A stretch of DNA of 64,000 nt from Trichoplax sp. H2 (GCA_003344405.1 NOWV01000053.1:186001-250000); one strand, 5' to 3'; counted from the stretch's first letter, positions 36,367 through 48,815 are shown. The notes: a model not told the origin generated them from the letters alone. Translations and numbers: made by a program.

Positions 36367-38493
36367 ATGGTGAATGAATATGATCCCTGTTATTTTCCAT
36401 TTTTTAGCTTACCGGATAAAATAATCTATGATATCTTTAATTTCTTATACGGAACTGACCTAGCTAAGCTTTGCTTGGTATCCTCTCAGTTCAATCATTG
36501 GATATTTGCTCGAAATCAACTTGCGTGGAAAGATGCGATCTATTCTGAATTAAGTACAAATCCAGTCTTGATAAGCCAAGAAAGTTATCGAGATTTTTAT
36601 AAGAGAGCCTATTTAGGATTATATCGGTGTATAATCGATAAAGTTTCAGAACGTAAAAAGTTGGGTATGGAACAGAAACGGAGTAGTGAAGATACGCCCA
36701 AATGTGTTTGGAGAAGCTCTTTTCTAGTTGAGAAAGAATATTCATATGGCCATTACTTAAAGCAAGAGAAAACACAACAAAACTCATCATGCATACGTGC
36801 TAATCTAGATCGACAAGATCGTTTACGCCGCTATTTGTGTACTGCAGCAAAACATGGTTACGAAGTTTGGGCAGCTACATTATGCCATCAAGGGGCTAAT
36901 ATTTGTGGCCTCTATTTTACTCTTGGTCGTATTCATTTTGATAACTATGAAGATTATTTCTTGTGTCCATTATACTTTGCTACACTTGAAAATAATGAAA
37001 GAATGATTCAAAAAATTATAGAATTAGGAATTCGTTATCAATCGCCAAATCCATACTATATATTGCCATCGAATGATGATAGTTTCGCAGAAGAAAATGC
37101 ATCGGGTGATTATGTGACTTTTTCACTACATTTTTCAGATCTACAAGAAATGATTTGTAAAGTATTAATATGCATAAATGATAATGCTGCCTTATTGGAG
37201 GCATTTTTAAATTCCTTGGATTTACCATCAATTCATCAAGCTGCAATCTATCAAAATATCGATGAATTCAGTAGATTTTTGGAGTATAGTAGAAATTTTG
37301 ATCTTAATGACATGGATCATTATAATATGACGCCTATAGTGTATTGCATATTGCTAAATCGAAAAGATGTTGTTCGGTACATTTACAACTCAAGGACAGA
37401 CATCATTGTTGGTCGTCGCTTAGCCGAATCTATTAAAACAGTATCAAGTAGTATTCCATATGATATGTTAAAAATTATACGAGAACATGACAATAAATGC
37501 TATAAAGCTGTGGTATTTGGAATATTTGCTGATGAGAAAGTTTTTACTTCCGACAGATTTAAAGATGTACTTAGATTGATCTTAGTTGATCTCGTTGATG
37601 AAGATGTATTTTACGCTGCTTTTGACGGAGCTATTTCCTCTGGAAGCAATCATCTAATTAATTTATTAATTTTAGACTTATTTACTTTTCTACGGTTATA
37701 TATAACTTCAATCACTGATGTACAACGTTTATTTCAACAAATTACAAGTGTAAGAAAGAAAGTTATTGTCAATCATGGTGAAACATTGCTTTGGAAAGCT
37801 CTACGCAGTGGACATCATGATTGTTTTCGACTATTAATTCTGAAGCGCGTTTCGTTATCTAAGCTTGCTGAAGGATATTCGGGGCTTCATTCTTTATGGT
37901 GGTTTTCATCAAATGTGTTGGCAATTTTACCTAGCAATATGACTGTTACAAGTAATATCAGATACGAACAGTTTCATCAATTTCTATTACAGCTAAGAAA
38001 CCCAGATTTGGATACTAATGCAATTGCTAAAACATTGCTACCTTATAAATTTGTAAAAGCAATTGTAGATTTACCTATATATATATTCCTGGAGCAATCG
38101 CGAACTATCGATGCATGGGCTGCCTGTAATACCTTTATAATTGGAATAATGTTATACATTATGTTGTATGATTGGAAACGTCCAATCTTTGCGGATCATC
38201 AACTACAGAAAAGACTGGAAAAAATCAGTTACACGCTATTAGAGAATTTATTGTCCCTGCAGATAAAATATTTTAACATTAACACTCTTGATAGTAGTTT
38301 TGGTGGTCGAGCAACTTTGTTACATATTGCAACACAGTTCGACAATCCAATGTGGGTAAATTTATTATTACAAGCAGGAGCGAATAGGCTAATTGAAGAT
38401 AGTCTATCAAAGAAACCAATCCAATATGTTAAAGAAAGTGATAATAAGTGTAGATACTTACTAGAAAATTACCAATCATGTCCAAGACCTTAA
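36367..38493 (+). CDS. F-box and ankyrin-repeat protein, copy 2 (intact)
   Basis: Single frame of 708 residues from ATG at 36367. The F-box (about 10-57) reads FSLPDKIIYDIFNFLYG and DLAKLCLVS; the glutamate of the usual LPDEL is lysine here. Shared blocks follow in order: FYKRAYLGLYR, EKEYSYGHYLKQ, HGYEVWAATLCHQGA, CPLYFATLENN, ankyrin repeats at about 286-340 (IHQAAIYQNIDEFSRFLE, MTPIVYCILLNRKD), a helical middle, and the final repeat at about 650 (LLHIATQFDNPMWVNLLLQA). The tail ends NYQSCPRP, shorter than in other copies and lacking LPSK. Its central region has an extra acidic stretch near 230-245 (SNDDSFAEEN). It is intermediate between copies 1/5 and copies 3/4. A predicted SCF substrate adaptor; the substrate is unknown. 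Confidence 0.84.
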   Translation: MVNEYDPCYFPFFSLPDKIIYDIFNFLYGTDLAKLCLVSSQFNHWIFARNQLAWKDAIYSELSTNPVLISQESYRDFYKRAYLGLYRCIIDKVSERKKLGMEQKRSSEDTPKCVWRSSFLVEKEYSYGHYLKQEKTQQNSSCIRANLDRQDRLRRYLCTAAKHGYEVWAATLCHQGANICGLYFTLGRIHFDNYEDYFLCPLYFATLENNERMIQKIIELGIRYQSPNPYYILPSNDDSFAEENASGDYVTFSLHFSDLQEMICKVLICINDNAALLEAFLNSLDLPSIHQAAIYQNIDEFSRFLEYSRNFDLNDMDHYNMTPIVYCILLNRKDVVRYIYNSRTDIIVGRRLAESIKTVSSSIPYDMLKIIREHDNKCYKAVVFGIFADEKVFTSDRFKDVLRLILVDLVDEDVFYAAFDGAISSGSNHLINLLILDLFTFLRLYITSITDVQRLFQQITSVRKKVIVNHGETLLWKALRSGHHDCFRLLILKRVSLSKLAEGYSGLHSLWWFSSNVLAILPSNMTVTSNIRYEQFHQFLLQLRNPDLDTNAIAKTLLPYKFVKAIVDLPIYIFLEQSRTIDAWAACNTFIIGIMLYIMLYDWKRPIFADHQLQKRLEKISYTLLENLLSLQIKYFNINTLDSSFGGRATLLHIATQFDNPMWVNLLLQAGANRLIEDSLSKKPIQYVKESDNKCRYLLENYQSCPRP

Positions 38494-39054
38494 GAGTCGA
38501 GATGTTTTCTCGTAAGTACTTTTGGTTAAGAATGTTATTGAGTGAATTAGTATTAATATTGTCATTGTACAAGCTAGGCTTAAAACTAATTTACTTCTAA
38601 AGAATCGAGTCAGCAATATATCGGTATCTTAGTAATGTATCATAGCGAACATGAAATTAAGCTTCTTGATTGGTAATTAATAGAGTACAAATATGATGAT
38701 GATGGCTTGACTAGAATAAAAATAATAATTCGATTAAAATTATAGTCATGATTGAATCTGAGCTAAACTGTAAATTAATTTATTGCGTAAAAACTGTATC
38801 GACTATGTATGGCACCATAGGTTTAATTTGATAATGTTCATTATTTCCACTAAATGATCCACAATTTTTTTGGCTACTAATATGGATAATTACAGTAGCT
38901 ATAGGTAACTGGTTTTTAAACGTTTCATACGCGAAATTATCCATACTATTAAACTCAATTTAGTTAGATATGTTGTGGGTCGGAGTGTTGCGTATCCCGA
39001 CCTCAAATTAAAACAAATACTGTACCCGCTAATATATTTACGTGATAATTATCA
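38494..39054. other. intergenic, no gene seen
   Basis: AT-rich sequence with stops in all frames. Confidence 0.4.
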
Positions 39055-39170
39055 CTTACAGGAGGCATTTATAAATTCCCTGGGTTAACTTCGATTCCTC
39101 AAGCTACAATTTGTTATAATGTTGATGATTATGGGCGACTATTCGAGTGTAGACAGGATATCTCAATAAT
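39055..39170 (+). pseudogene. decayed F-box/ankyrin fragment (central ankyrin part)
   Basis: The translated pattern GGIYKFPG, then IPQATICYNVDDYGRLFE, aligns with LEAFLNSLDLPSIHQAAIYQ and the following residues of copy 2 (about 276-310). It is flanked by non-coding sequence with stops. A short relic only. Confidence 0.6.
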
Positions 39171-40281
39171 TGATCCATTGTAAACAAAATCACGTCAAAA
39201 GTATTCTATTCTGTAAGTTTGATGGCATCAGTTGTTAGTTGTAGGATATACCATCTATAGTCATTTGGATAGAAATATGAATGAGTATATAGCTAAGTTA
39301 GTCTTAGAACGTTTGTATCCCTGTATAATTTTAATTATTAATACAGTACTCGTTGTAATTTAGCATCGGTTATATAGTAAATTCATTTCTGAGCACTTCA
39401 AACGGGAAACCTATTATGTAGTCCATATACGGCAAAATATGTTAATGGATAACTTAAGACGGGGCAATAATCAAGTAATAAGAGACAATTTGATTAATTT
39501 AAGAAAAATGAGCACTGCTTAATGAATTGATGAACAGCAAGATTTTTAACGATTAACGTTATATTGTGCACCATTAAGAAAAAGCATAATAGCAAATTTT
39601 AAGGTAGTGGATATCAAAGCATCTCAATTATATCAATTACAAAGGACTCCTGAAGTTAGTAAAAATGCTTTTATAGCATATAGTAACTCTGCTTAGTGAG
39701 TTAAAATGATTATATAATTATGGGATTAAGAACATAATTTGATGAAATTACTATTCCATCAGTAACGTATACTTATAATTTTGTACAAGTGTACGTATTG
39801 CATATGAACACTAGTACATACTGATGTTTATAAATGTTGAACTATCATGGCAAAAGGTAAAGCTCTGATAAATGTGAGAAATAAACTTTAGTAAGTCCAA
39901 GGCTTAACGTATGTCGATGTCTATACTCAGAATATACAAGCTATCCTTCATTCTTTTTGATTAACCTAGATCAACTTTGATAAAATATTAGCTTAATGCC
40001 TTGTTGCTTCGCTGATGGAGACACTTTCACGTCTTTTCAAATTCGTACGTAAGGACAAGAACATTTCGACAGTCTTATTCAACTTTAGATGAATGCTGCT
40101 TGGCTCAACAAATCAGAAGTTTAAAAGTAAACAATTAACTTAATACGTATATAGAAGCTATGCATTTGGTCTTTTACGACTTTACTGAATCGAATTCATG
40201 GATATCTTATCACCTCCCATTTTGAATTAGTTGCTCTTATAGTTCATTTTATAACTGGAATTGAGTCTCCATACGACTAAA
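39171..40281. other. intergenic, no gene seen
   Basis: AT-rich. The last about 120 bases before 40282 align with the segment preceding 41360 (TTTTGAATTAGTTGCTCTTAT against TCTAAATTAGTTGCCCTGAT), so the two relics share a duplicated 5' flank. Confidence 0.4.
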
Positions 40282-40680
40282 ATGACTGATGACTTGGATT
40301 TATTACACTTTCCGTTACTTGATTTACCTGATGAGGCAAGAAAGTAATTGGTTGATGACCTTCATTAATCAAACTCTTCATCATTTGATTTACCCAACAA
40401 GAAATAAATGTCTAATGACTTGTATTCATCCTACTTTCCATTATTTGATTTGCCCGAAGAGTTCATTTATCACATTTTCACTTCTTTTCCAGGAACTGAT
40501 TTAGCCAGGCTTAGTATGATTTCTTAGTAGTTTAATTCTTTCATCCAAGCTGATGGCATGGAAAGAAGCAATCTTTTCTGAATTAACGACTAGCCCGATT
40601 ATACTAAACGATAAAAACTATCAAAGTTTTTATAAAAGAGCTAATTTAGGATTATATCTATCGATGTAAAAGAAACAGTG
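40282..40680 (+). pseudogene. decayed F-box gene 5' end with triplicated start
   Basis: The N-terminal F-box segment appears three times in a row with a period of 60-66 bases: units begin near 40282, 40348 and 40408, each ending in a TTTGATTTACC-like block that encodes F-LPDE. The third unit continues into GTDLARLSMIS, two stop codons, then WKEAIFSELT-, FYKRA- and LGLY-like sequence in shifted frames. Coding capacity is lost. It is most similar to the family N-terminus generally. Confidence 0.75.
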
Positions 40681-41359
40681 GTTAAAAAATCAGTAACGCG
40701 TAAATTTGACATAATTATTTCCGTATTTAGGAAAAGATGTAAGAAGCAATATGAAGAGACTGACAGGAGCGATATCATCTGGTATACTGCAGAGAAATCC
40801 TATTAGTTGTCAAGGTCTTTACTGTATTTAATAAAGCTTCATTATAACTTAAGCCAGCTAAGGTGTGCTACTTAGGTTGTCGTTAAGGTTAAACTACGGT
40901 ATTCAGTATTATATTAGACTAGTCAATACTTTTGCTAGCGCTCTAGGGTACGATCTCGTGCTATATTCTAAACCAGGTTGTGACAGTGGCACTGCACTAA
41001 GGAAAATAAACTGTGCAGGCTAAATCAAGCCCAAAGTAGGCTACATCTTATATGTAGATGTAGCCCAGTAACTCAGGGATGTAAATCTGGCTTTCATTTC
41101 TATAGATTTGTTCTAATTTTCACGTAAAAAGTCTAAAATTGCGATAGTACTAAGTGAAAATTTGTTACAGTACTCACAAATCTCGTCCATTCTCTAGTAA
41201 ATGCCCCACATTTGGTGCTATTGGAATAACCCTGAAGCTGTATTTTGCTCCTTGCGACTGAACTAGATCCAATTTGCGGCTTTCTTGTCATCTTGTATTC
41301 TAAATTAGTTGCCCTGATTGTTATTTTTGTAAGTGGAACTTAGATTCTATACGATTAAA
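40681..41359. other. intergenic, no gene seen
   Basis: No family similarity was recognised apart from the AACTAGATCC upstream block at 41261 shortly before the next relic. Confidence 0.4.
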
Positions 41360-42260
41360 ATGACTGATAACTTGGATCCATCTTATTGTCGATTATTTGA
41401 ATTACCCGATGAGTTAATTTATTACATATTAAGTTTTTTGTTGTGGTAATCCATCATTTTTTGATGTATTACAGAGTCACTCTTTGTTGAAGTAAACTGA
41501 AATCTGAACATATTTTTGAATCGATGAATGGTCTTACTTGCTACACAAGCAACGACTAGGCATAAAACTTACATTAGTAAATCTTAGTTTAGGGAAGGTT
41601 TAATTCGTGTAATATTGCGATTAGTAGCGGTTGTGTAGTCTGAAAATAAATTTAATTGTTATTTAAGGACTCAATCTTGACGTTTAAAGATCAATTTATT
41701 TTAGTTTTATAAATTTTAGTAATTAAGAATCATGTTAGGAATAAACTGGATGTAATTCATATTGCTAGTTAGTTTTAAGCAGGATTAAACTTGACGTGAT
41801 GAAAGTTACACGGGTGTATGATCGGGCATTTTCTAAAGCTGGCGTATCTAAAATATTTAAAGATGAAAATGTCTTCAATTCTAACAGTAATAAAAACAGG
41901 CTACAATTGATTTTAACTGATTAAACTCGTGAAGATGTGTTTTATTCAGCTTGTCTGGTTACAATCTCTTCTCAAAGCCATCATGTAATTCATTTATGAA
42001 TACAGATTTACCAAAATTACTACGTTATACATAATTTTAGCCACTGACGTCCACCGTTTTTTAAAGCGAATTACACGTACGGTACAAAAGAAGCATGTAT
42101 TACCGATCATGGTAGAGAGTTTATCGAGCGATTAAATATAAGCAGTATGATTATATTCTACGATTGACTATAGAAGGCATTCAGTTATCTGTAGACAAGT
42201 ACGATTTGTTATAGCAACCTATGAAAACTTTTTTGCATGATAAGAGTTTGTTGTTCCATT
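41360..42260 (+). pseudogene. decayed F-box/ankyrin gene, internally deleted
   Basis: An N-terminal piece (41360-41440) reads MTDNLDPSY and FELPDELIYYILSF, then stops. After about 340 unrelated bases, a central piece (about 41780-42260) follows the copy 3 sequence closely: KVTRVYDRAFSKAGVSKIFK, then stop-interrupted versions of the LPKLL, RITRT and AIEGIQLSVDKYDLL blocks. The missing first half and multiple stops show a dead copy, sister to the 44.4 kb gene. Confidence 0.75.
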
Positions 42261-43144
42261 TAGTTAAAATGCTATTAATGATTTTCATTTTGTGATTTTT
42301 ATACCTAGAGAGCCTGATTTAATTAAGCATGTTAGACGCGTATCTTTATTTCTATATGCACTTGTAATAAAAGTGTTTCACAAATAACTAACTTAGTCAT
42401 GTGGTATTTTCTAAAAGGCTTTTATGGCATGGTTTTAGAAATAGTAGAGCAAGAATTAATTACTACAAGAATCTGGTCTAAAATCTAAAGTATTCCGAGC
42501 TCGAAGTAAAGCGAAGTCTTTTCCTTGAACTTATCTCGTCAGTTTAAACACATTTCGTTAAATTCATTTATGACAACATAATTAACTGCAATTAGACTTA
42601 AGTTATCGAACAGGATACTTTCCCCCAAATAGAATATCATTCTCTTCTTCAATCCGAATCATTCTACTTAAGATATCACTACTCTACAATTAATGTCCAG
42701 CACATTTCGGTGTTGGGCACCTTCATAGTTACAGTATCTCCAGTCACATCAATTTTGTTGCATAATAGTCTAGTGGCTAATATTAGTCATCAACAAGTTC
42801 TAATGTAGTAGTTAACAGTCATCTAATATTAGCGTCACGATAATATCTATTCTTAGTAACCTAACTATATCCAATAAATCTATCCTTATAATCAGATATG
42901 CAGTGCATCACTACAGGACTGTAGTATGCACACAGACTTCAAATCTTTTTCTTTAACAGATGTACCCGGACGAAGATAAATAAATACGCCCGCTGAAGAT
43001 ATCTAGGACTCCCATCACTCGTGTTATAATCGTATACCTTACTTGTACATTTTACTAATTGTTATTTTATTTTCTCATCTATCAGAATACAGTTTAGTGT
43101 ATAACTGGAGACTTTAACTCTAAACGGCACATCAATATTCACCG

Positions 43145-43385
43145 ATAGTTTTGGTTTGGTTCTTCTTGAACCTGTTGCATACGATGATAGCATTAATAGA
43201 TATTGATATATATTTTATCAGATCCTTAATGCAATTTACTCAATCGATATGCTACTTCACAAGAATCTATTTACTGTTCGAAATACAAGGTAATTATACC
43301 TTCCTTAACATGACAATACATATGAAACAATCAAATACCCTACAGTTTGAATCAGTAGACAGCCTTACTATAATTAATTGGTAAT
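43145..43385 (+). repeat. dispersed repeat, copy 1
   Basis: It shares TTCTTCTTGAACCTGTTGCATACGATGA-type sequence (split at a few mismatches) and, further on, AATTATACCTTCCTTA and AATACATATGAAACAATCAA with 57150-57310. Order is the same and spacing similar. Probably a fragment of a transposable element; no terminal structure is visible. Confidence 0.6.
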
Positions 43386-43737
43386 CGTGCTCATCGTCAT
43401 TAGCATTCTATTCAAGTCTTCGCACATAATTTATTTCAATATTAAAGCCAAAGAAGTATGCGTACAGTACAATATAGCGTGCTTTTTTTTTAGCTTAAAT
43501 GCAAGAATAAAGAATAAGTTAATAGAATGTAATGAAAATTATAAGTTAAAGTTTGCTTTAGAAGGAAATAATAGGTTACAGTATGGACTCTGATCGAAAG
43601 ATTGAGTGGTCATAGCATAAAAATGCCAGCTATTATAGTATATGACGATAGTATTCTACTAAGGAATATGGAAGTATATTTTATTATATTAAATCCTACT
43701 TCTATCCCAGGATATGGCATATACTACTGCATATAGC

Positions 43738-43767
43738 CATGAACTACTAAAGTCTTAGTGGTTCATG
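43738..43767. repeat. hairpin, type A relative
   Basis: CATGAACTACTAA (43738-43750), a 4-base loop, then TTAGTGGTTCATG (43755-43767): reverse complements with one mismatch. Stem sequence nearly matches the hairpin at 25617-25652. Confidence 0.75.
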
Positions 43768-44431
43768 ATATAGCTGTCACACACCACGAGTGGCAAAGTA
43801 GTCTACATACGCCAATGCTTATGAAGAACGCCTCTTATTGACTTAAAGAAGCGAGATTAGCTATATCACCAAATAATTCAGTTCCAACGACCAAATACTA
43901 TAGTATAATGTAGACGAGGTAGTCCGAGATTGACTACCATTTATTACTGAAGAAATCTTGACAAGCAAGATTATAGTCTTGACTATATAATAGCAATAGA
44001 CAAACTAGTTGACTAACTAACCGACTAACTAATTAAAAACTGGTCTTCATTAGAACGAGCTTACGCATCGTAACAATAGCATACGTAAGTTATAAGTTAT
44101 AAGAAAATACACATAGAAAATAAAAGTATAGTATTAACATATTGACTATAATTATCTACATAAGTCAACTCAGAGGATACACTTACTGCTTCATGTTTAA
44201 ACTAGATCAATTCAAATGCTTGCAAATTTTCTTACTTGTACTGGTCATTTTTACTAGTGTTTAATCCGATGGTACTAGTAGTGATCAACATCATGTCAAA
44301 GCTGGATTAGTTCTTCAAAGCTGAACTAGTTTGACTTGATTCTTATAATGTTTCTTCAACCCTAAAAGAATCCTGCCTATATTTTCTTTTATTATATCTA
44401 ACTAACACAATTAAGCTTCTTTACCGATAAG

Positions 44432-46551
44432 ATGGATCATAATTTGGATCAAGATTGCTTTCCATTCTTTAGATTACCAGACGAACTAATTTATAAAATC
44501 TTCAGCTTGCTCTACGGAGTCGACCTTGCTAGACTTCGCATGGTTTCGTTCCAGTTCAATGATCTTCTACTATCTGACGATCAGCTTGCATGGAGAAATG
44601 CAATCTATTCCGAATTAACTACAAATCCTCAGCCGCTATTGAGCGATGAAAGTTATTACAACTTTTATAAGAGAGCCTATTTAGGATTATATCGGTGTGT
44701 TGTTACTAAGCTTGCAGAAGATCGTATTACAAGTTTGGATTACGAGGCTTCATTTTTTCTTGAGAAAGAATACTCTTATTGTCAATATCTAAAGGAGAAA
44801 GAAACAACGCAGGAAGAAGAAATGCAACAAGGTTTATCGACCATGTACCGTTTTTATCATGGTTGTAGACAGTATCGCTTAGATTGTTACTTAATTTTAG
44901 CAACTAAACATGGCTACGAAATTTGGGCTAATAAACTATGCCAACAAGGAGCGAATGTGCATTGCCACAAACAAACAATCAGCCCATTAATTATGTCTAT
45001 TCGTGAGAATAATGATACTATGATTAAGAACCTAATCGAATTAGGAATCCGTTATCATTTGTTAGATCCACAGTGCTTAGCGCGTTCGAATTCTTATGAG
45101 TGTGTATTTCATGTTATGGAAGTTTGCAAAGTATTAACATGCATACGTCATGATTCTCATTTATTACAGCCATTTTTAAATATTATTGATTTACCTTCAA
45201 TTCATCAGGCCGCAATCTTCAAAAGTATTGATGAGTTTCGGAAATATTTCGAAGATGGTAAATACAGTTATGCTAATCTCAGGCACTCGGATGCTTACGG
45301 AATGACACCTTTAATGTATTGTATAATCTTAGGTCGAGATGATATCGTGAGTTTCATCTACGGCTTAAAAAAAATACCTTCATAGCAGCATTTTAAGTAA
45401 GTGTTGCAAGGCTATTTTAAGTAGAATTGAATTTAAAGTGTTTAAAGTTATACGGGTGAATGATCGGACATAAATTATACAAAGCTGTTATATCTGAATT
45501 ATTTAAAGATGAAAATTTTTTTACTTCTAATAGTATTAAAGACATACAACAACTGGTTTTAACTGACTTAACTCGTAAAGAGGTATTTTATACAGCTTGC
45601 TATGGGGCAATCACTTCTCGAAGCCATCATGCAATTCATTCATTAATGTCAGATTTACCGAAATTACTACAGTTATGCATGCAGTCAGCCACAGATATTC
45701 AACGTTTATTGAAGCGAATTACACGCACAAGACAAAAAGTTATTGCTCACTATGGTAGAGAATTACTTTTTCGAGCGATAGAATATGGACAAGATGCTTA
45801 TATTCTACAGTTGGCTATAGAAGGGATTCGGTTATCTGTGGACAATTACGATTTGTTATGGCAATCTATAAAAATTTTTTTGTACGATCATTATTTGCTT
45901 ACTCCTTCGACTATTATATATAAATTATCACCCATTTCGGCCGTTATAAACAATATCGACTATAGACGCTTTCATCAATTTATATTACGGTTGAGTAACG
46001 AAGATTTCGATGCTAATAGTACTGTTGAAACATTACAGCTTTATAAATTAGCCAAAGCAATTTCTGATTTACCCATTACTCTGCCTCTAGATGTGTCGTT
46101 GGATAATTGTATAGTTGAAATAATGTTTGAAGTTATGAAAAATGCAGACTTGAGTTGTCCCCTCTTTCAGGACCATCAACTACAGAAAAGATTGGATGAA
46201 ATCATTTACGTGCTGTTGGACAAGCTAATACATCTTATTAAAGACTACCATAATATTAACATTCGTGTTAACATAGGTAAGAATGTATTTTATCAAGAAA
46301 CTCTATTACATCGTGCAGCTCGATATCAAAACCCGGCTTGGATAAGATTGCTATTGCAAGCTGGTGCAGATAGAGAAGTTAAGGATAGCGGCCTGATAAA
46401 ACCAGTGCATCATGCTGACAAATGGGATAGACATCAAATACCAATGCGAGTGCATACAGACAGGCAAATTCATCACGCTGGCGAATGGGCTCGTAACTGG
46501 GAATGTAGGCACTTATTGAGAAACCTTCAATCATGCCCACTGCCATCATAG
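44432..46551 (+). pseudogene. F-box and ankyrin-repeat gene, copy 3, with two frameshifts
   Basis: The first open part (44432-45385, 317 codons) holds the F-box (FRLPDELIYKIFSLLYGVDL), FYKRAYLGLYR, HGYEIWANKLCQQGA and the central ankyrin repeats. The second (about 45460-46551) holds the helical middle, the last ankyrin repeat (LLHRAARYQNPAWIRLLLQA) and the tail ending QSCPLPS. Between them, an 8-A run (45367-45374) has one base too many, and near 45455-45475 there are four bases more than in paralogues. Each shifts the frame by +1. The intervening about 85 bases still align with the family in the third frame. No other damage is evident, so this is a very young pseudogene, a polymorphic allele, or partly an assembly error. 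Its C-terminus has the longer linker shared with copy 4. Confidence 0.8.
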
Positions 46552-47589
46552 GCGAACTACTGAAAGATTAACAAAGAAATATTGAAAATTAAAAATTTAA
46601 CTAATGGATCGATTCCGTCCTAAAGCTTGATTAACGAAAAGACAATGTGACAAGGATATTTATTAGAGAAATGTGGTATTACGGATTTATTCGATTATAA
46701 TCGCAATGAATACACAATTAAGAACGAATCATTTTTACAGTTTTAAAGATGCCAATTTGCTTTCAATTGCATTACTTAGCTATGCTGCTAAGAAAAATTG
46801 ATGAAATGACATACCACTATAAACAAACGAGTGGAAATTATGCCACTATAGTAGCTGTTTCTATCGTATACATTTCCCTATGCAGAACACTGCAGTTTAT
46901 TTTAATTATTATTACGAGTTAACTACTACCAAAATGTTATAAAATTTCGTAATTTCATGATCTACGTTTAATAGTTTATTTTGCGGAGTTCCATTTATAC
47001 GTGCTCTAGTTTGATTATATCATACTGTCACATACAAGTAAGCTATTCTAATCACTCCGTTAGATTTTTAAACAATTCTCTCTTACTATATTTTCTACTT
47101 TATCAAAGCAATTCTAAATTATCTAACTTATTAATTAGTTCTGATAGCTATTCAGTGGGCATATTTGCTTACCTATCATAATTTATTATAGCTATCCGAT
47201 TAGATCAGATCATTTATCTACAGGGTAACCTAACAGTTTCTTTAAACACGGACTGAATAAATATTACGATTTTCTTCGATTAATTTTTTGGCAATTTCTT
47301 GGTACCATAGCAGACTCTCGATCTTTCGAAACTTGACAGTTTCCAATCATCTAGTCAATTTGATATAATTATTTACATCTTGCTACTACTGATGGTTATA
47401 AGATTTGGTTTAAATTATGCAATTAATGAGTAAATCGTTAAAAAATCCTTATACGGGTTCCCTCACAATTCCAGTAAATAGCATTGATTATCTTAATCAA
47501 TCCACCTTCTACATTTTGTTATAATTGAAAAGAATACTACGATAGTTAAAAGAACAACTCTAACTGGGGATTCCTTATCAACCTTCAAA
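46552..47589. other. intergenic, no gene seen
   Basis: AT-rich. Short open frames near 46981-47181 look random. Confidence 0.4.
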
Positions 47590-48116
47590 TTTACGTTGCG
47601 CAAATTTCTGATTCACCCATTACTCTACCTCCAGATCTAACCATCGATAATTGTATAATTGAAATAATGTCAGATGTCATAAGTAACAATTGCTTACGTT
47701 GTCCACTCTTTACTGACCAACAACTACAGGAAAGATTGAATAAAATCATTTGAACGCTGTTAGAGAATTTAATGACTCTGACTAGATGCTGTCATTATAT
47801 CAATGCTCATATTAGCACATACTTGTATACTTATCAAATAGACAAGAATGGTCACCATTACGAAATTTTATTACATCTTGCAACTTGATATCAAAACTCG
47901 GCTCGGATCAGACTATTATTGTAAGCTGGCGCAGATAGAGAAATTGAGGATAATAACCAGAGTAAATCAGAGGACTACGCTGATGGATGGCAAAGTAATC
48001 TAACGCTATTTTAAGCGAATATAGGCAGAAAAATTGATCACGCTAGCGAATGGGCTCCTAACTGGAAATATAGACACTTACTGAAAGCGTATCAATTATG
48101 CCCACTACCGTCATAG
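47590..48116 (+). pseudogene. decayed C-terminal third of an F-box/ankyrin gene
   Basis: It follows the copy 3 C-terminus block by block: QISDSPITLPP, NCIIEIMSD, LFTDQQLQERLNKII, LLENLM, a stop-broken ankyrin repeat with LQAGADREIED-like sequence, then the HASEWAPNWKYRHLLK linker and a tail ending LCPLPS before TAG (48114-48116). Several in-frame stops are present. The 5' two thirds are absent. Confidence 0.75.
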
Positions 48117-48622
48117 GCGAACTACTGAAAAAGTAATTCAGATATTAAATAAACAGTAAACAGAACTAAGGGATTAATTTCCATTCTAAAGTTCGCTTAA
48201 CGTGATATTATTTAGTAGCAGTTGTCGTAGATTAATACTTTCTAAATCAATCTTGGATCAAAATAATGATCTATTATAAATACGAAATTTTTCAGTAAAA
48301 TGTATAGTCAAAATATTATTAAAAGTAAAATACACTCGGAAGGAGAAAATCCCCAGTGTATTTGTTTAGATAATAATAAGATCTGTATCTACGTCTTCTT
48401 GTCTAATATGGATCAACTTTAGTAATCTTCACTCGTCCTATTCAATTCTAAAAGAATACCATTAACTAATTCACTAATAGATAACAGAGAATAAAAATTG
48501 ACGAAATTAAAAAAAATTGATGTTAGGGTCCATTCCTAGTTGTCATTATAATATCGAGATTGCGAAATAAATCTTGTTATTAATTATTTTAACTGATAGA
48601 ATTACATTTTTTACAATCAAGA
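48117..48622. other. intergenic between relics, no gene seen
   Basis: AT-rich sequence; no feature recognised. Confidence 0.4.
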
Positions 48623-48815
48623 TGGGTGATAAATTGGATTTGTCATACTTATCATTCTTTAGCTTACCCAACGCACTAATTTATCACACATTTAAGTTTA
48701 TTCACGGAACTGACTTAGCCAGATTTTGTATGGCTTCTTTGCAGTTTTAATCATTTCATTTTGGCTCCATATCAGCGTGTATGGACATATGTAATCCGTT
48801 CTGAATTGTAATACT
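48623..48815 (+). pseudogene. decayed F-box 5' fragment
   Basis: ATG at 48623 opens MGDKLDLSYLSFFSLPNALI, then HGTDLARFCMAS, and stops at the position of the family's QFN(D/H)F block; a shifted frame continues with weaker similarity. It ends before FYKRAYLGLYR. It is separated by about 500 bases from the C-terminal relic to its left; the order is reversed relative to one gene, so these are two different dead copies. Confidence 0.7.

Larger units (their letters stand above)
42261..44431. other. intergenic region before F-box copy 3
   Basis: AT-rich. It contains the dispersed repeat at 43145-43385, the hairpin at 43738 and an AACTAGATCAA block at about 44200. No gene is seen. Confidence 0.4.

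Noticed and set aside
45385-45430. GTAAGT inside copy 3 as a real intron donor repairing the frame
   Set aside because: The nearest acceptor would give an intron of about 35 bases, shorter than any other in the window, and it would not fix the second shift.
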